From Microbacterium pumilum (GTDB lineage: Bacteria > Actinomycetota > Actinomycetes > Actinomycetales > Microbacteriaceae), in the NCBI RefSeq assembly GCF_039530225.1, contig NZ_BAAAOH010000001.1, positions 3,596,001 to 3,660,000 of the forward strand: a DNA stretch of 64,000 nt. The letters are read 5' to 3'. A model generated the notes under the pieces. That model searched no databases. It saw only the letters and a list, made by a program, of their open reading frames with translations, and had not been told where the DNA came from. The translations under genes were made by a program, and so were the position numbers. Positions 17,528 to 25,688 of this stretch are shown one piece after another (the first letter of the stretch is position 1; every line of letters starts with the position of its first letter).

Positions 17528-18385
17528 GTGGCCGCACAGACGGGTACCGAAAGCGACGCTCGCCTCATCGAACGTGCCGTTGCGGACCTCGCCCGGCAGT
17601 CGCAGTTCCCCCTCGCGTTCGGCGGAATCGAGCATGACGGCGCGGTCGAAGTGACCGCGACCGTCGGAACCCGAACGCGGAATCTGCACGGACTCATCGT
17701 CCACGCCGACCGCGGACTCGGCGGCCGGGCGCTTGTCGAGAAGCGCCCGCGGCTGGCCCTGGATTACCGCACGTCGCGCAACATCACGCACGACTACGAT
17801 CGCGCGGTGCTGGGCGAGGGCATCGTGACGCTCTTCGCGATCCCGGTGATCGTCACCGGAACCGCGCGCGGCGTGCTCTACTGCGGAACGTGGGCCCAGG
17901 TGTCGGTGGGTGACGTCATCGCCCGGCCCGCATTCGCCGTCGCCGGAACGCTCGCGACCGAGTTGCGCATCCGCGACGAGGTCGAGCGCCGGGTCTCGCT
18001 GGCGCCAGCGGCCACAGGTGAGCCGGGCCTGGACGCCGTCGCGCGTGAGGAGCTGCGCGAGAGCTACGCCGAGCTGCGCAGCATCGCTGCCGTCGTCACG
18101 GATGATGACGTGCGTCGACGACTCGAGGTGCTCGAGCAGCGCCGTGCCGCGCTGTCGAACGAGGGCGCGGGACGACCCGTGGACCACGGCATCGCGCTCT
18201 CGCCCCGCGAGACCGACGTCCTCGCCCGGGTCGCTCTCGGGTCGACGAATGCCGAGATCGCGTCGAGCTTGTCGCTGAAGGAAGGCACTGTGAAGTCATA
18301 CCTGCAGTCGGCGATGTCGAAACTCGAGGCATCCACCCGTCACGCCGCCGTCGCCAAAGCTCGCCGCGCCGGCATCCTCCCCTGA
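17528..18385 (+). CDS. GAF-like domain LuxR-type transcriptional regulator
   Basis: A 285-residue protein. Residues about 10-155 form a GAF-like sensor (HGLIVHADRGLGGRALVEKRPRLALDYRTS). A helical linker follows, then a C-terminal LuxR HTH (IALSPRETDVLARVALGSTNAEIASSLSLKEGTVKSYLQSAMSKL, about 222-266). It starts at a GTG. The position, back-to-back with the acyl-CoA synthetase-DUF485-ActP operon with 116 nt between, suggests it controls that operon, perhaps sensing an acyl-CoA or acid; this is inference from context. The linker between the two genes holds a TATGGT that could be its -10 about 50 nt upstream. Confidence 0.88.
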   Translation: MAAQTGTESDARLIERAVADLARQSQFPLAFGGIEHDGAVEVTATVGTRTRNLHGLIVHADRGLGGRALVEKRPRLALDYRTSRNITHDYDRAVLGEGIVTLFAIPVIVTGTARGVLYCGTWAQVSVGDVIARPAFAVAGTLATELRIRDEVERRVSLAPAATGEPGLDAVAREELRESYAELRSIAAVVTDDDVRRRLEVLEQRRAALSNEGAGRPVDHGIALSPRETDVLARVALGSTNAEIASSLSLKEGTVKSYLQSAMSKLEASTRHAAVAKARRAGILP

Positions 18386-18528
18386 TTCGTCGCCACCGTA
18401 AACGCGCTGACCGAATTTCGGCAATCCGTCCGAAGTTGGGATCCGGATGCCGCAATCCGCCGATTATCGCGTCGTCATCCGAATTCCACGTCATGCGCAA
18501 TGGGCATCAATACGGTCTTCATTCGGCG

Positions 18529-18534
18529 TATTGT
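18529..18534 (+). promoter_or_regulatory. -10 element TATTGT of a leaderless lsr2 promoter
   Basis: TATTGT lies 7 nt before the lsr2 ATG at 18542 in a locally AT-richer stretch (about 18460-18541), with no Shine-Dalgarno. Lsr2 binds AT-rich DNA, so autoregulation at this stretch is plausible. Confidence 0.5.
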
Positions 18535-18541
18535 TGCGCAT

Positions 18542-18895
18542 ATGGCTCGCAGAATTGTGCATCAACTGGTGGATGACCTCGACGGCACCATCCTCGAAAT
18601 CGGCGCCGGCGAAACCGTCCTCTTCTCAATCGACGGAGTCGCGTACGAGATCGACCTCACCGACGACCACGCCCGCGCACTGCGCGAGGCACTCGCCCCC
18701 TATGTCAGCGCGGGGCGATCGATCTCGTCACGCGGTTCGAACGGTTCCGGCGGTGGGTCGTCGGGCAGGCGCCGGCGCACGGGGCAGCAGGACTACAGCG
18801 CGATCCGCGCGTGGGCGAAGTCCACCGGGTACGAGGTCTCGGAGCGGGGCCGGGTTCCGGCATCCGTTCTCGAAGCGTACGAAGCCGCGCACTGA
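18542..18895 (+). CDS. lsr2: Lsr2-family nucleoid-associated protein
   Basis: A 117-residue H-NS-like DNA-bridging protein that silences AT-rich and foreign DNA in actinobacteria. The N-terminal dimerisation domain starts MARRIVHQLVDDLDG and includes FSIDGVAYEIDLTDDHARALREAL. A Ser/Gly/Arg-rich linker follows (about 60-80), then the DNA-binding domain IRAWAKSTGYEVSERGRVPASVLEAYEAAH with the RGR minor-groove motif. Length and both domains are standard. It is likely to act on the AT-richer parts of the island downstream. An alternative ATG at 18500 would add 14 residues and is not supported. Confidence 0.95.
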   Translation: MARRIVHQLVDDLDGTILEIGAGETVLFSIDGVAYEIDLTDDHARALREALAPYVSAGRSISSRGSNGSGGGSSGRRRRTGQQDYSAIRAWAKSTGYEVSERGRVPASVLEAYEAAH

Positions 18896-18911
18896 CGCGC
18901 GACCTGCCGGC

Positions 18912-20291
18912 TCAGGCCGTCGTCTTGACCGCCGCGAGGATCTTCGTCAGGGTCTGCTTCGCATCGCCGAGCACGATCGACACCTTGGGGTCGTAGAACA
19001 GTTCGTTCTCGATGCCCGCGAAGCCGGGGTTCAGCGAGCGCTTCAGGAACACCACCTGCTGCGCGTCGCCCACGGTGAGTATCGGCATGCCGTAGATGGG
19101 CGATCCCGGCGACGATTTGGCCGCCGGATTCACCACGTCATTCGCACCCACGACCAGTACGAGGTCGGTCGTCTTGAAACGCGGGTTGACCTCATCCATT
19201 TCGACGAGTGATTCGTACGGCACATTGGCCTCGGCGAGAAGCACATTCATGTGGCCGGGCATGCGACCCGCCACGGGATGGATGCCGAACACGACATCGA
19301 CGCCGCGTGCCTCGAGCAGTTCGGCGAGCTCGGCAGCGGCGTGGTGAGCTCCCGCCACGGCAAGGCCATAGCCGGGCACGATGACGACGCGCTGCGCGTA
19401 GTCGAGCAGGATCGCGACGTCGTCGGCGTCCATCGTGCGCACCGGCCGATCGGCCGCGTCGGCGCTGTCGCCGCTCGCCACGCCAGCCCGGAACGCGCCG
19501 AAGACGATCCCCGTGACGGTGCGGCCCATCGCCTTCGCCATAGCGATGGTCAGAATGGTTCCGCTCGCCCCGACGAGCGTGCCCGCGATGAGCAGCAGCA
19601 CGTTCGCCAGCACGAGACCGGATGCCGCGACCGCGAGTCCGGTGAAGGCGTTCAGCAGCGAGATCACGATCGGCACATCGGCGCCGCCGATCGGCAGCAC
19701 GAGAAGGACTCCCAGCACGAGGCCGACGGTCGCCAGGGCGATCGCGAACAGCGGGTCTCGGGTGAGGACGAGTGCCGTTCCCATCGCCACCGCGGCCAAC
19801 ACCAGCGCCACCATGAGTATCCGCAGCCCTGCGAAGGTCACTGCCCGCGTCGTGAGGATGCCCTGCAGCTTGCCGAACGTGACGAACGAGCCGGTCAGCG
19901 ATACCGATCCGATGAGCACGGTCACCGCGACCACGCTCAGAGTCCACGGGCTCTCACCATGACCGGCCTCGACGAGCGCCACCAGCGCGGCCGCCCCACC
20001 ACCGACGCCGTTGAAGGCGGCGACGAGCTGCGGCATCTGCGTCATCTGCACCCGGCGTGCGGCGAAGACCGCGATCACGGCGCCGACTGCGACGGCGATG
20101 CCGATCCAGCCCAGGTTGCGCACGTCGACGCTCAACAGGTAGGCGAGCACAGCGATGGCGGCGCCCGCCGCGCCGAGCAGGTTCGCGCGACGGGCGGTGC
20201 GCGGGTTGCCGAGACCCTTGAGGGCGAGGATGAAGAGCACCGCGGCCACGATGTAGGCGACTGTGACGACCTCGGGAGGGAGCAGCTTCAC
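18912..20291 (-). CDS. pntB: NAD(P) transhydrogenase beta subunit
   Basis: A 459-residue membrane subunit of proton-translocating transhydrogenase, which uses the proton gradient to reduce NADP+ with NADH. The N-terminal half holds about 8-9 membrane helices (from VVTVAYIVAAVLFILALKGL). The C-terminal NADP-binding domain III carries VVIVPGYGLAVAGAHHAAAEL, GIHPVAGRMPGHMNVLLAEA and LVLVVGANDVVNPAA. It starts at a GTG preceded by GGAGGTG and overlaps the stop of pntA2 by 4 nt. Third gene of a three-gene operon. Confidence 0.95.
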   Translation of the reverse strand: MKLLPPEVVTVAYIVAAVLFILALKGLGNPRTARRANLLGAAGAAIAVLAYLLSVDVRNLGWIGIAVAVGAVIAVFAARRVQMTQMPQLVAAFNGVGGGAAALVALVEAGHGESPWTLSVVAVTVLIGSVSLTGSFVTFGKLQGILTTRAVTFAGLRILMVALVLAAVAMGTALVLTRDPLFAIALATVGLVLGVLLVLPIGGADVPIVISLLNAFTGLAVAASGLVLANVLLLIAGTLVGASGTILTIAMAKAMGRTVTGIVFGAFRAGVASGDSADAADRPVRTMDADDVAILLDYAQRVVIVPGYGLAVAGAHHAAAELAELLEARGVDVVFGIHPVAGRMPGHMNVLLAEANVPYESLVEMDEVNPRFKTTDLVLVVGANDVVNPAAKSSPGSPIYGMPILTVGDAQQVVFLKRSLNPGFAGIENELFYDPKVSIVLGDAKQTLTKILAAVKTTA

Positions 20292-20587
20292 GATCCCACC
20301 TCCGTCCGGCGCGGCTTGGCGGAGAACATCAGGAGCATGCGGTCGGTGACGACGAAACCGCCCACCACGTTGATGGTCGCCAGCAGCACCGCGAGGATCG
20401 AGAGGGCGAGCGCAAGCGGATCCTCCGCCTGGCCGGCGACCATGATCGCGCCCAGCAGGATGATGCCGTGGATGGCGTTGGCCTCGCTCATGAGCGGCGT
20501 GTGCAGTGTGCTCGACACCTTCGAGACGACCTCGAAACCGAGGAATACGGCGAGGATCGTGATCGTGATGAGTGCGAAGGCATCCAT
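20288..20587 (-). CDS. pntA2: NAD(P) transhydrogenase alpha subunit 2 (membrane part)
   Basis: A 99-residue protein with three membrane helices that corresponds to the membrane domain of the alpha subunit when it is encoded separately. It shows the conserved FLGFEVVSKVSSTLHTPLMSEANAIHGI, then VLLATINVVGGFVVTDRML. Its ATG overlaps the pntA1 stop (TGATG) and its stop overlaps the pntB start (GTGA), so all three subunits are translationally coupled. Confidence 0.94.
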   Translation of the reverse strand: MDAFALITITILAVFLGFEVVSKVSSTLHTPLMSEANAIHGIILLGAIMVAGQAEDPLALALSILAVLLATINVVGGFVVTDRMLLMFSAKPRRTEVGS

Positions 20588-21882
20588 CAGGCACGCTCCT
20601 CGATGGTCTGTGGCCCTTCGACAAGCTCAGGGACCGCGGCGGGCTCTGGCCGTTCGACAAGCTCAGGGACCGGGGCGGGCTCTGGCCCTTCGACGAGCTC
20701 AGGGACCGGGGCGGGCTCTGGCCCTTCGACAAGCTCAGGGACCGGGACCGGCAGCGCAGCGGCCACGCGCTCGCTCACGATGCGGCCGTTGTGTGTGACG
20801 GCGCTGCCCGCGACCAGTTCGTCGGCGAAGTCGAGCACGAGTTCTCCTTCCTTCACGATGAGCGCAGCGAAGTTGGCGCAGTTCATCGCGTAGAGCTTCG
20901 ACGCATCCGGCGAGAGATCCGACTGGATGTCGCGGGCTCCGATCAGGGTCGCGATTCCTCCGGCCACGGCCACCGCGCGTCGCTCGCCTGCCACCGAGCC
21001 CTCGATGTTGCCGCCCGAGTCGGCGGCGAGGTCGACGAGCACCGAGCCCGGCTTCATCGCGGCGACCATGGCGCCCGTCACGAGCCGCGGCGCCGCGCGC
21101 CCCGGCACCGCCGCGGTGGTGATGACGATGTCGGATGCCGCGACATGCGGCGCGAGCAGCTCCTGCTGACGGCGTGCCCGGTCCTCGGCGAGCTCCTTCG
21201 CGTACCCGCCGGACGCGTCAGCAGTCCCGAGGTCGAGGTCGATGAACGTGCCGCCCACCGAGCGCACCTCGTCGGCGGATGCCGCCCGCACGTCGTTCGC
21301 CGACACGACGCCGCCCAGCCGCTTGGCGGTCGCTATCGCCTGCAGCCCCGCGACGCCTGCACCGAGCACGAGCACCCGGGCCGGAGCGAGGGTCCCGGCG
21401 GCCGTCATCGTCATGCCGAACATGCGCCCGAACGCATCGGCGGCGAGCGTCACGAGCCGGTACCCCGCGATCAGCGACTGCGACGAGAGCACGTCCATGG
21501 ACTGCGCCCGCGAGATACGCGGCAGCAGGTCCAGGGCGAAGGATGTGACGCCGGCATCACGCGCAGCGACGACCGAATCGGAGTGCTGGAACGGATCGTC
21601 GACCCCTATCGTGACCGTGCCCGCAGGCAGCGCGGCGAGTTCCGGAGGTGTCAGGGGCCGGACATGGAAGAGGATGCCGTCGGCGAGCGGTGTGCCCGGC
21701 TCGATGATCGTCGCACCGGCGTCGCGGTAGGCGGCATCCGACACCAGTGCATCAGCACCCGCACCTGACTCGACCTCGACAGCGGCGCCGATGGCGACCA
21801 GCTTGCGCACGCTCTCGGGACTCGCGGCGACGCGCTTCTCACCCGGCGAGCGTTCGGCTCGAACGCGTACGACGACCGGCAC
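20587..21882 (-). CDS. pntA1: NAD(P) transhydrogenase alpha subunit 1 (NAD-binding part) with repetitive C-terminal tail
   Basis: A 431-residue soluble NAD-binding subunit (domain I) of transhydrogenase, related to alanine dehydrogenase. It starts at a GTG (MPVVVRVRAERSPGEKRVAASPESV) preceded by GAGGA. Motifs are RISRAQSMDVLSSQSLIAGYR, the NAD fold VLVLGAGVAGLQAIATAKRLGGVV, and the mobile-loop region ITTAAVPGRAAPRLVTGAMVAAMKPGSVLVDLA. After the normal end of the domain (about residue 378) comes a tail of four PVPELVEG-like 12-residue repeats encoded by a 36-bp tandem DNA repeat. That tail is not part of the family fold and must emerge near the interface with PntA2. The longer open frame upstream (to 22023) lacks family similarity. 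Confidence 0.93.
   Translation of the reverse strand: MPVVVRVRAERSPGEKRVAASPESVRKLVAIGAAVEVESGAGADALVSDAAYRDAGATIIEPGTPLADGILFHVRPLTPPELAALPAGTVTIGVDDPFQHSDSVVAARDAGVTSFALDLLPRISRAQSMDVLSSQSLIAGYRLVTLAADAFGRMFGMTMTAAGTLAPARVLVLGAGVAGLQAIATAKRLGGVVSANDVRAASADEVRSVGGTFIDLDLGTADASGGYAKELAEDRARRQQELLAPHVAASDIVITTAAVPGRAAPRLVTGAMVAAMKPGSVLVDLAADSGGNIEGSVAGERRAVAVAGGIATLIGARDIQSDLSPDASKLYAMNCANFAALIVKEGELVLDFADELVAGSAVTHNGRIVSERVAAALPVPVPELVEGPEPAPVPELVEGPEPAPVPELVERPEPAAVPELVEGPQTIEERA
20611..20746. repeat. 36-bp tandem repeat, four copies, inside the 3' end of pntA1
   Basis: Units begin at 20611, 20647, 20683 and 20719. Each has a near-identical core of the CCCTTCGACAAGCTCAGGG type with single-base differences (G at 20652, G in GACGAG of unit 3). 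This core, an imperfect dyad, resembles a short extragenic repeat I have seen scattered in several bacterial genomes. It keeps the reading frame because 36 is divisible by three. No unique spacers separate the units, so it is not a CRISPR. Confidence 0.9.
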
Positions 21883-22080
21883 AGTTCCTCGTTCCCGCCG
21901 TGACGTCCTCGTCGCGGCCCTCCCGGAATCGTAGACGAGCCCACCCCCTGGCAGGACCGCCCGCGACCGAATTGTTGTGCCCGCTGCGACGCAAAGGCGC
22001 TCAGGGACTTCATAGCCATTCATCTGCGCCTCATCGCCTCAGGCGAGGCGAGTCGTAGGTCGGGTGCGTATCCCTGGAAC

Positions 22081-23052
22081 ATGGCAAAGAAGAACCCCCG
22101 ACGAACCCGCAACATCGTGATCGCCTCCGGGCTGGTCGTTCTGCTCTCAGGCGGTGGTGCCGCCGCGTGGGCTGCCGACCGCTTCCTCATCGAGCATGTC
22201 GAGATCGCGGACGTGTCGACCTACGAGGCTGAGAACTCCAGTGTCGACTCCTCGTCGTCGACGGATGACGCCACCGACTCATCGGACGACACCGCGGACG
22301 CTGTGCAGACCGACACGTCCTACACCGACGGCGACACCTCGGTCACGATCTCGACCGTCACGTCGGGATCAGGCTCCGAGACCGTCACGTACTACGTCGC
22401 GGATGTCGTGCTCGGCGACGCGACCGACCTCCAGAGCGCCTTCGCGAAAGACCAGTTCGGCGAGAACATCACCGAGCTCACCAGCGCGATCGCCGCCGAC
22501 AACGACGCCGTCTTCGCGGTGAACGGCGACTACTACGGGTTCAGGGACACCGGCATCCTGATCCGCAACGGCGTGGTCTACCGCGACTCCCCCGCCCGGG
22601 ACGGGTTGGTGTTCTATGCCGACGGCCGCGTCGAGGTGTACGACGAGACGGCGACCAGCGCAGCCGCACTCGTGGCGGACGGCGCGTGGAACACACTGAG
22701 CTTCGGTCCCGCGATCGTCGAGGACTCGTCGGTGGTCGACGGCATCGAAGACATCGAGATCGACACGAACTTCGGCAACCACTCGATCCAGGGCGACCAG
22801 CCGCGCACCGCGGTCGGCGTGATCGACGAGAACCACCTCGTGTTCGTCGTGGTCGACGGCCGGCAGACGGGCTACAGCGCCGGCGTCACGCTCACCGAGC
22901 TCGCCGACATCATGATCGACCTGGGCGCCACGACCGCGTACAACCTCGACGGCGGCGGGTCGTCGACGCTGTACTTCAACGGCGAGGTCGTGAACCAGCC
23001 GTCCAACGGCGGGGAGCGCGCGACCAGCGACATCCTCTACATCGCGGGGTGA
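22081..23052 (+). CDS. exported phosphodiester glycosidase (NAGPA-like) family protein
   Basis: A 323-residue protein with an N-terminal membrane anchor or signal (RNIVIASGLVVLLSGGGAAAWA, about 11-32) and a Ser/Asp-rich spacer (about 50-90). The C-terminal NAGPA-like domain carries AVNGDYYGF (about 141-149), RTAVGVIDENHLVFVVVDGRQTGYSAGVTLTELADIMIDLGA and YNLDGGGSSTLYFNGEVVN, which are the family signatures. Members cleave phosphodiester-linked sugars, so a cell-wall or capsule target outside the membrane is likely. It is the first gene of a five-gene plus-strand cluster. Confidence 0.9.
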   Translation: MAKKNPRRTRNIVIASGLVVLLSGGGAAAWAADRFLIEHVEIADVSTYEAENSSVDSSSSTDDATDSSDDTADAVQTDTSYTDGDTSVTISTVTSGSGSETVTYYVADVVLGDATDLQSAFAKDQFGENITELTSAIAADNDAVFAVNGDYYGFRDTGILIRNGVVYRDSPARDGLVFYADGRVEVYDETATSAAALVADGAWNTLSFGPAIVEDSSVVDGIEDIEIDTNFGNHSIQGDQPRTAVGVIDENHLVFVVVDGRQTGYSAGVTLTELADIMIDLGATTAYNLDGGGSSTLYFNGEVVNQPSNGGERATSDILYIAG

Positions 23053-23056
23053 TGAC

Positions 23057-24181
23057 GTGATCGTGCTGATCCCCGCCTACGAGCCGCGGCCGTGCCTCTC
23101 GGCACTCGTGGCCGAGCTGCTGGCCGCAGATCCCGAACTGGGCGTCGTCGTGGTCGACGACGGGAGCGGCGCCGAGTTCAGCGCTGAGTTCGCCCGTGTC
23201 AGCGCACTCGGGGCGACGGTGCTCCACCATCACCGCAACCTCGGCAAGGGCGCGGCGCTCAAGTCCGGGATCAGGCACATCCGCGACGAGCATCCGGGTC
23301 AGGATGTCGTGACCGCCGATGCCGACGGTCAGCACACCGTGCGCGACATCCTGCGGCTGCCCGACGAACTGCGGGCGGATGCCGCATCCGGCGCTCCCGC
23401 CCTGGTGCTCGGATGCCGCACCTTCTCGGGGAACGTGCCATGGCGCAGCCGGATCGGCAACGCGTCGGCTCGGACGGTCTTCCGGCTCGCCGCCGGCTGG
23501 AGCCTGTCCGACACCCAGACGGGGCTTCGCGGCATTCCCGCGGACCTGCTGGCGTGGGTCGAGGCACAGCCGGGCGACCGCTTCGAGTTCGAGCAGAACG
23601 TCCTGCTGCGCGCGCGCCGAGCCGGCGTCGCCGCGCGCGAGGTGGCGATAGAGACCGTGTACCTCGAGGGCAATGCCTCGAGTCACTTCCGTCCGGTCGT
23701 CGACTCCTTGCGAGTCGCCCTGCCGCTCATCAGGTTCACAGGGTCATCCCTTCTGGCGTTCGCCGTCGACACCGTGGCGCTGCTCGTTCTCGTCGCCCTC
23801 ACCGGATGGCTCATCCCCGCCATCGTCGCAGCGCGCGCGATCAGCGCATCGGTCAACTTCGCCGTAAATCGGCGGGTCGTGTTCCGGGCGCCGAGTGAGG
23901 GCGGGATGCGGGGCCAGGCCGTCCGCTACGCGATGCTCGCCATCGCGCTCCTGGCGTCGAACATCGTGTGGATCGAGGGGCTCACGGCCATCGGCATCCC
24001 ACTCATTTTGGCGAAGATCGCCACCGAGGCCGTGCTGTTCGTGACGAGTTACGGCGTTCAGCGCAGTTTCGTGTTCCGCAGCGCCGAACTCGTATCCCCC
24101 GCTGGCGCGCGTCATAGCAGCCGCATAGCGAGCCCGACTCGAATGGATGCAGACGTGATCAGCAATGGGAGAAATTCATGA
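23057..24181 (+). CDS. GT2 glycosyltransferase fused to a GtrA-like membrane domain
   Basis: A 374-residue fusion. The N-terminal GT-A domain (about 1-215) has VLIPAYEP, VVVVDDGSG, NLGKGAALKSGIRH and the DADGQH metal motif, as in dolichol-phosphate-mannose synthase-like enzymes. Residues about 225-350 form four membrane helices of the GtrA type (FTGSSLLAFAVDTVALLVLVALTG, SVNFAVNRRVVFR, FVTSYGVQRSFVFR). Such pairs build polyprenyl-phosphate sugars and flip or present them, normally as two genes. GTG start 4 nt after the preceding stop. The last about 20 residues, which have no family match, overlap the next gene's start. Confidence 0.9.
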   Translation: MIVLIPAYEPRPCLSALVAELLAADPELGVVVVDDGSGAEFSAEFARVSALGATVLHHHRNLGKGAALKSGIRHIRDEHPGQDVVTADADGQHTVRDILRLPDELRADAASGAPALVLGCRTFSGNVPWRSRIGNASARTVFRLAAGWSLSDTQTGLRGIPADLLAWVEAQPGDRFEFEQNVLLRARRAGVAAREVAIETVYLEGNASSHFRPVVDSLRVALPLIRFTGSSLLAFAVDTVALLVLVALTGWLIPAIVAARAISASVNFAVNRRVVFRAPSEGGMRGQAVRYAMLAIALLASNIVWIEGLTAIGIPLILAKIATEAVLFVTSYGVQRSFVFRSAELVSPAGARHSSRIASPTRMDADVISNGRNS

Positions 24182-24837
24182 CCACCAGCACTTTCATCCT
24201 CATCGGGATAGACCTGGCAGCCGCCCTCATCCTCAGCTTCGGCATCTATTACCGCCGCCACCACCGCCGTGACCTCGTCGTCGCGTTCCTCGGCGTGAAC
24301 GTGGGAGTGATGGTCGTCGCCGCTGTCCTCGGCACCGCCGAGGTCGCGCTCGGACTCGGCCTGGGACTCTTCGGAGTGCTGTCGATCATCCGGCTGCGCT
24401 CGTCCGAGATCTCGCAACGCGAAGTCGCCTACTACTTCGCGGCCCTCGCGATCGGGCTCGTCTGCGGTCTGCCGCAGACGGATCCGTGGCCGGTCGCGGG
24501 CCTCGTCGCACTCATTCTCGTGGTGCTCTGGGCCGCCGACCACCCCGCCCTGCTGTCGCGAAGCCGGCACCAGATCGTTCGGCTCGACCGCGCGATCTCG
24601 AGCGAGCCCCGGCTTCGCGAAGAACTCGAGCTGCGCCTCGGCGGCGCGGTGACGTCGGTGATCGTGCAGGAACTCGACCTCGTCAACGACACCACGCTGG
24701 TGGATGTCCGCTACCGCGCGCCGCGCGAATCGGGGCGGGCAGGCAACACTCTCGCAGACTCGGCCTCGGGCACGGCGGGCACGGCGGGCACGGGCTCCGC
24801 TCGCGAGCAGCTCGCGATGGAAGGGGCGGTGCGATGA
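24178..24837 (+). CDS. DUF4956 membrane protein
   Basis: A 219-residue protein with about four membrane helices in the first 125 residues. These include the DUF4956 core GLGLGLFGVLSIIRLRSSEISQREVAYYFAALAIGLVCGL. A cytoplasmic domain of two or three strands and helices follows (ELELRLGGAVTSVIVQELDLVNDTTLVDVRYRA). DUF4956 genes usually sit beside VTC polyphosphate-polymerase domain genes, as here (ATGA overlap). The pair is thought to work together, though the function is not established. The tail (Gly/Thr/Ala-rich, about 185-205) is likely disordered. Confidence 0.92.
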   Translation: MTTSTFILIGIDLAAALILSFGIYYRRHHRRDLVVAFLGVNVGVMVVAAVLGTAEVALGLGLGLFGVLSIIRLRSSEISQREVAYYFAALAIGLVCGLPQTDPWPVAGLVALILVVLWAADHPALLSRSRHQIVRLDRAISSEPRLREELELRLGGAVTSVIVQELDLVNDTTLVDVRYRAPRESGRAGNTLADSASGTAGTAGTGSAREQLAMEGAVR

Positions 24838-25688
24838 ACCCGCTGCGTCGATTCGACACCATCGCGCTCGACGAACTCGTGGCCACGGCATCCCTCCTCA
24901 CCCGCGTCGACCGCAAGTACGTCGTGCCTCGCGCCGACCTCGTGCGCGTCTTCGCCGCGCTGGATGCCGCCACGCGAGTGCTCGAGATGGATGGCGCGCG
25001 CGACTTCGCGTACGAGTCCGTCTACTTCGACACGCCCGATCTGCTGAGCTTCCGGATGGCGGCTCAACCACGCCGGCGGCGGTTCAAGCTGCGCACCCGA
25101 ACCTACCTCGACACAGGCACCTCGTACCTCGAGATCAAGACGCGCGGGGCGCGCGGGGCGACGGTCAAGGACCGGGACGCCTACGACCCCGCCCATCGAG
25201 ATGTGCTCTCGAAAGACGCGCGCGCCGATGTGGCCGACGCGCTGTCGACGATCGGCGTGCCGAGCGAACGCGCGGGGCATCTCGACGCCACCCTCATGAC
25301 GCGCTATCGCCGTGCGACGCTGCTCGTCGGCGATGGAGCTCGCGCGACGGTCGACACCGACCTCGCGTGGCTCGAGCCAGACGGCTCGGGCTTCACGCTC
25401 CCCCACCTCGCGATCGTCGAGACGAAGTCGGCGGCCGCGGCATCCGCTGTCGATCGCCTGCTCTGGCGGGCCGGGCATCGTCCCGCGACCATCAGCAAGT
25501 ACGGGACCGGGCTCGCCGCGCTGCATACCGAGCTGCCGCGAAACCGCTGGGCGCGGCTGCTGCGCGGCCCGTTCGCGGGCGCTCAGCCGATCGGGCCCGC
25601 ACCACGGTCCGATACCCGTCCCCGATGCTCTCCCCCATCCGATACCGCCCACCGACCCGAGGAGGCATCATGCTCCGCCGCCGCTTGA
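24834..25688 (+). CDS. VTC-domain polyphosphate polymerase-like protein
   Basis: A 284-residue protein with the VTC catalytic tunnel fold. It has the basic opening TRVDRKYVVPRADL (about 21-34), YESVYFDTPDLLSFRMA, the basic strand RRRRFKLRTRTYLDTGTSYLEIKTRGARGATVKDR (about 78-112), MTRYRRATLL and the acidic metal site IVETKSA. In yeast, VTC4 makes polyphosphate from ATP; bacterial members are less studied and some may modify other substrates. It overlaps DUF4956 by 4 nt at its start. Its last 19 nt overlap the next gene, whose Shine-Dalgarno lies inside it. Confidence 0.9.
   Translation: MNPLRRFDTIALDELVATASLLTRVDRKYVVPRADLVRVFAALDAATRVLEMDGARDFAYESVYFDTPDLLSFRMAAQPRRRRFKLRTRTYLDTGTSYLEIKTRGARGATVKDRDAYDPAHRDVLSKDARADVADALSTIGVPSERAGHLDATLMTRYRRATLLVGDGARATVDTDLAWLEPDGSGFTLPHLAIVETKSAAAASAVDRLLWRAGHRPATISKYGTGLAALHTELPRNRWARLLRGPFAGAQPIGPAPRSDTRPRCSPPSDTAHRPEEASCSAAA

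Noticed and set aside
18912..20732. Longer pntB reading on the minus strand starting at 20732
   Set aside because: The added N-terminus is the repeat region read in another frame; the real start at 20291 has GGAGGTG and the family begins there.
20611..20746. CRISPR array
   Set aside because: The 36-bp units are contiguous with no unique spacers, lie inside a coding gene in frame, and no cas genes are nearby.
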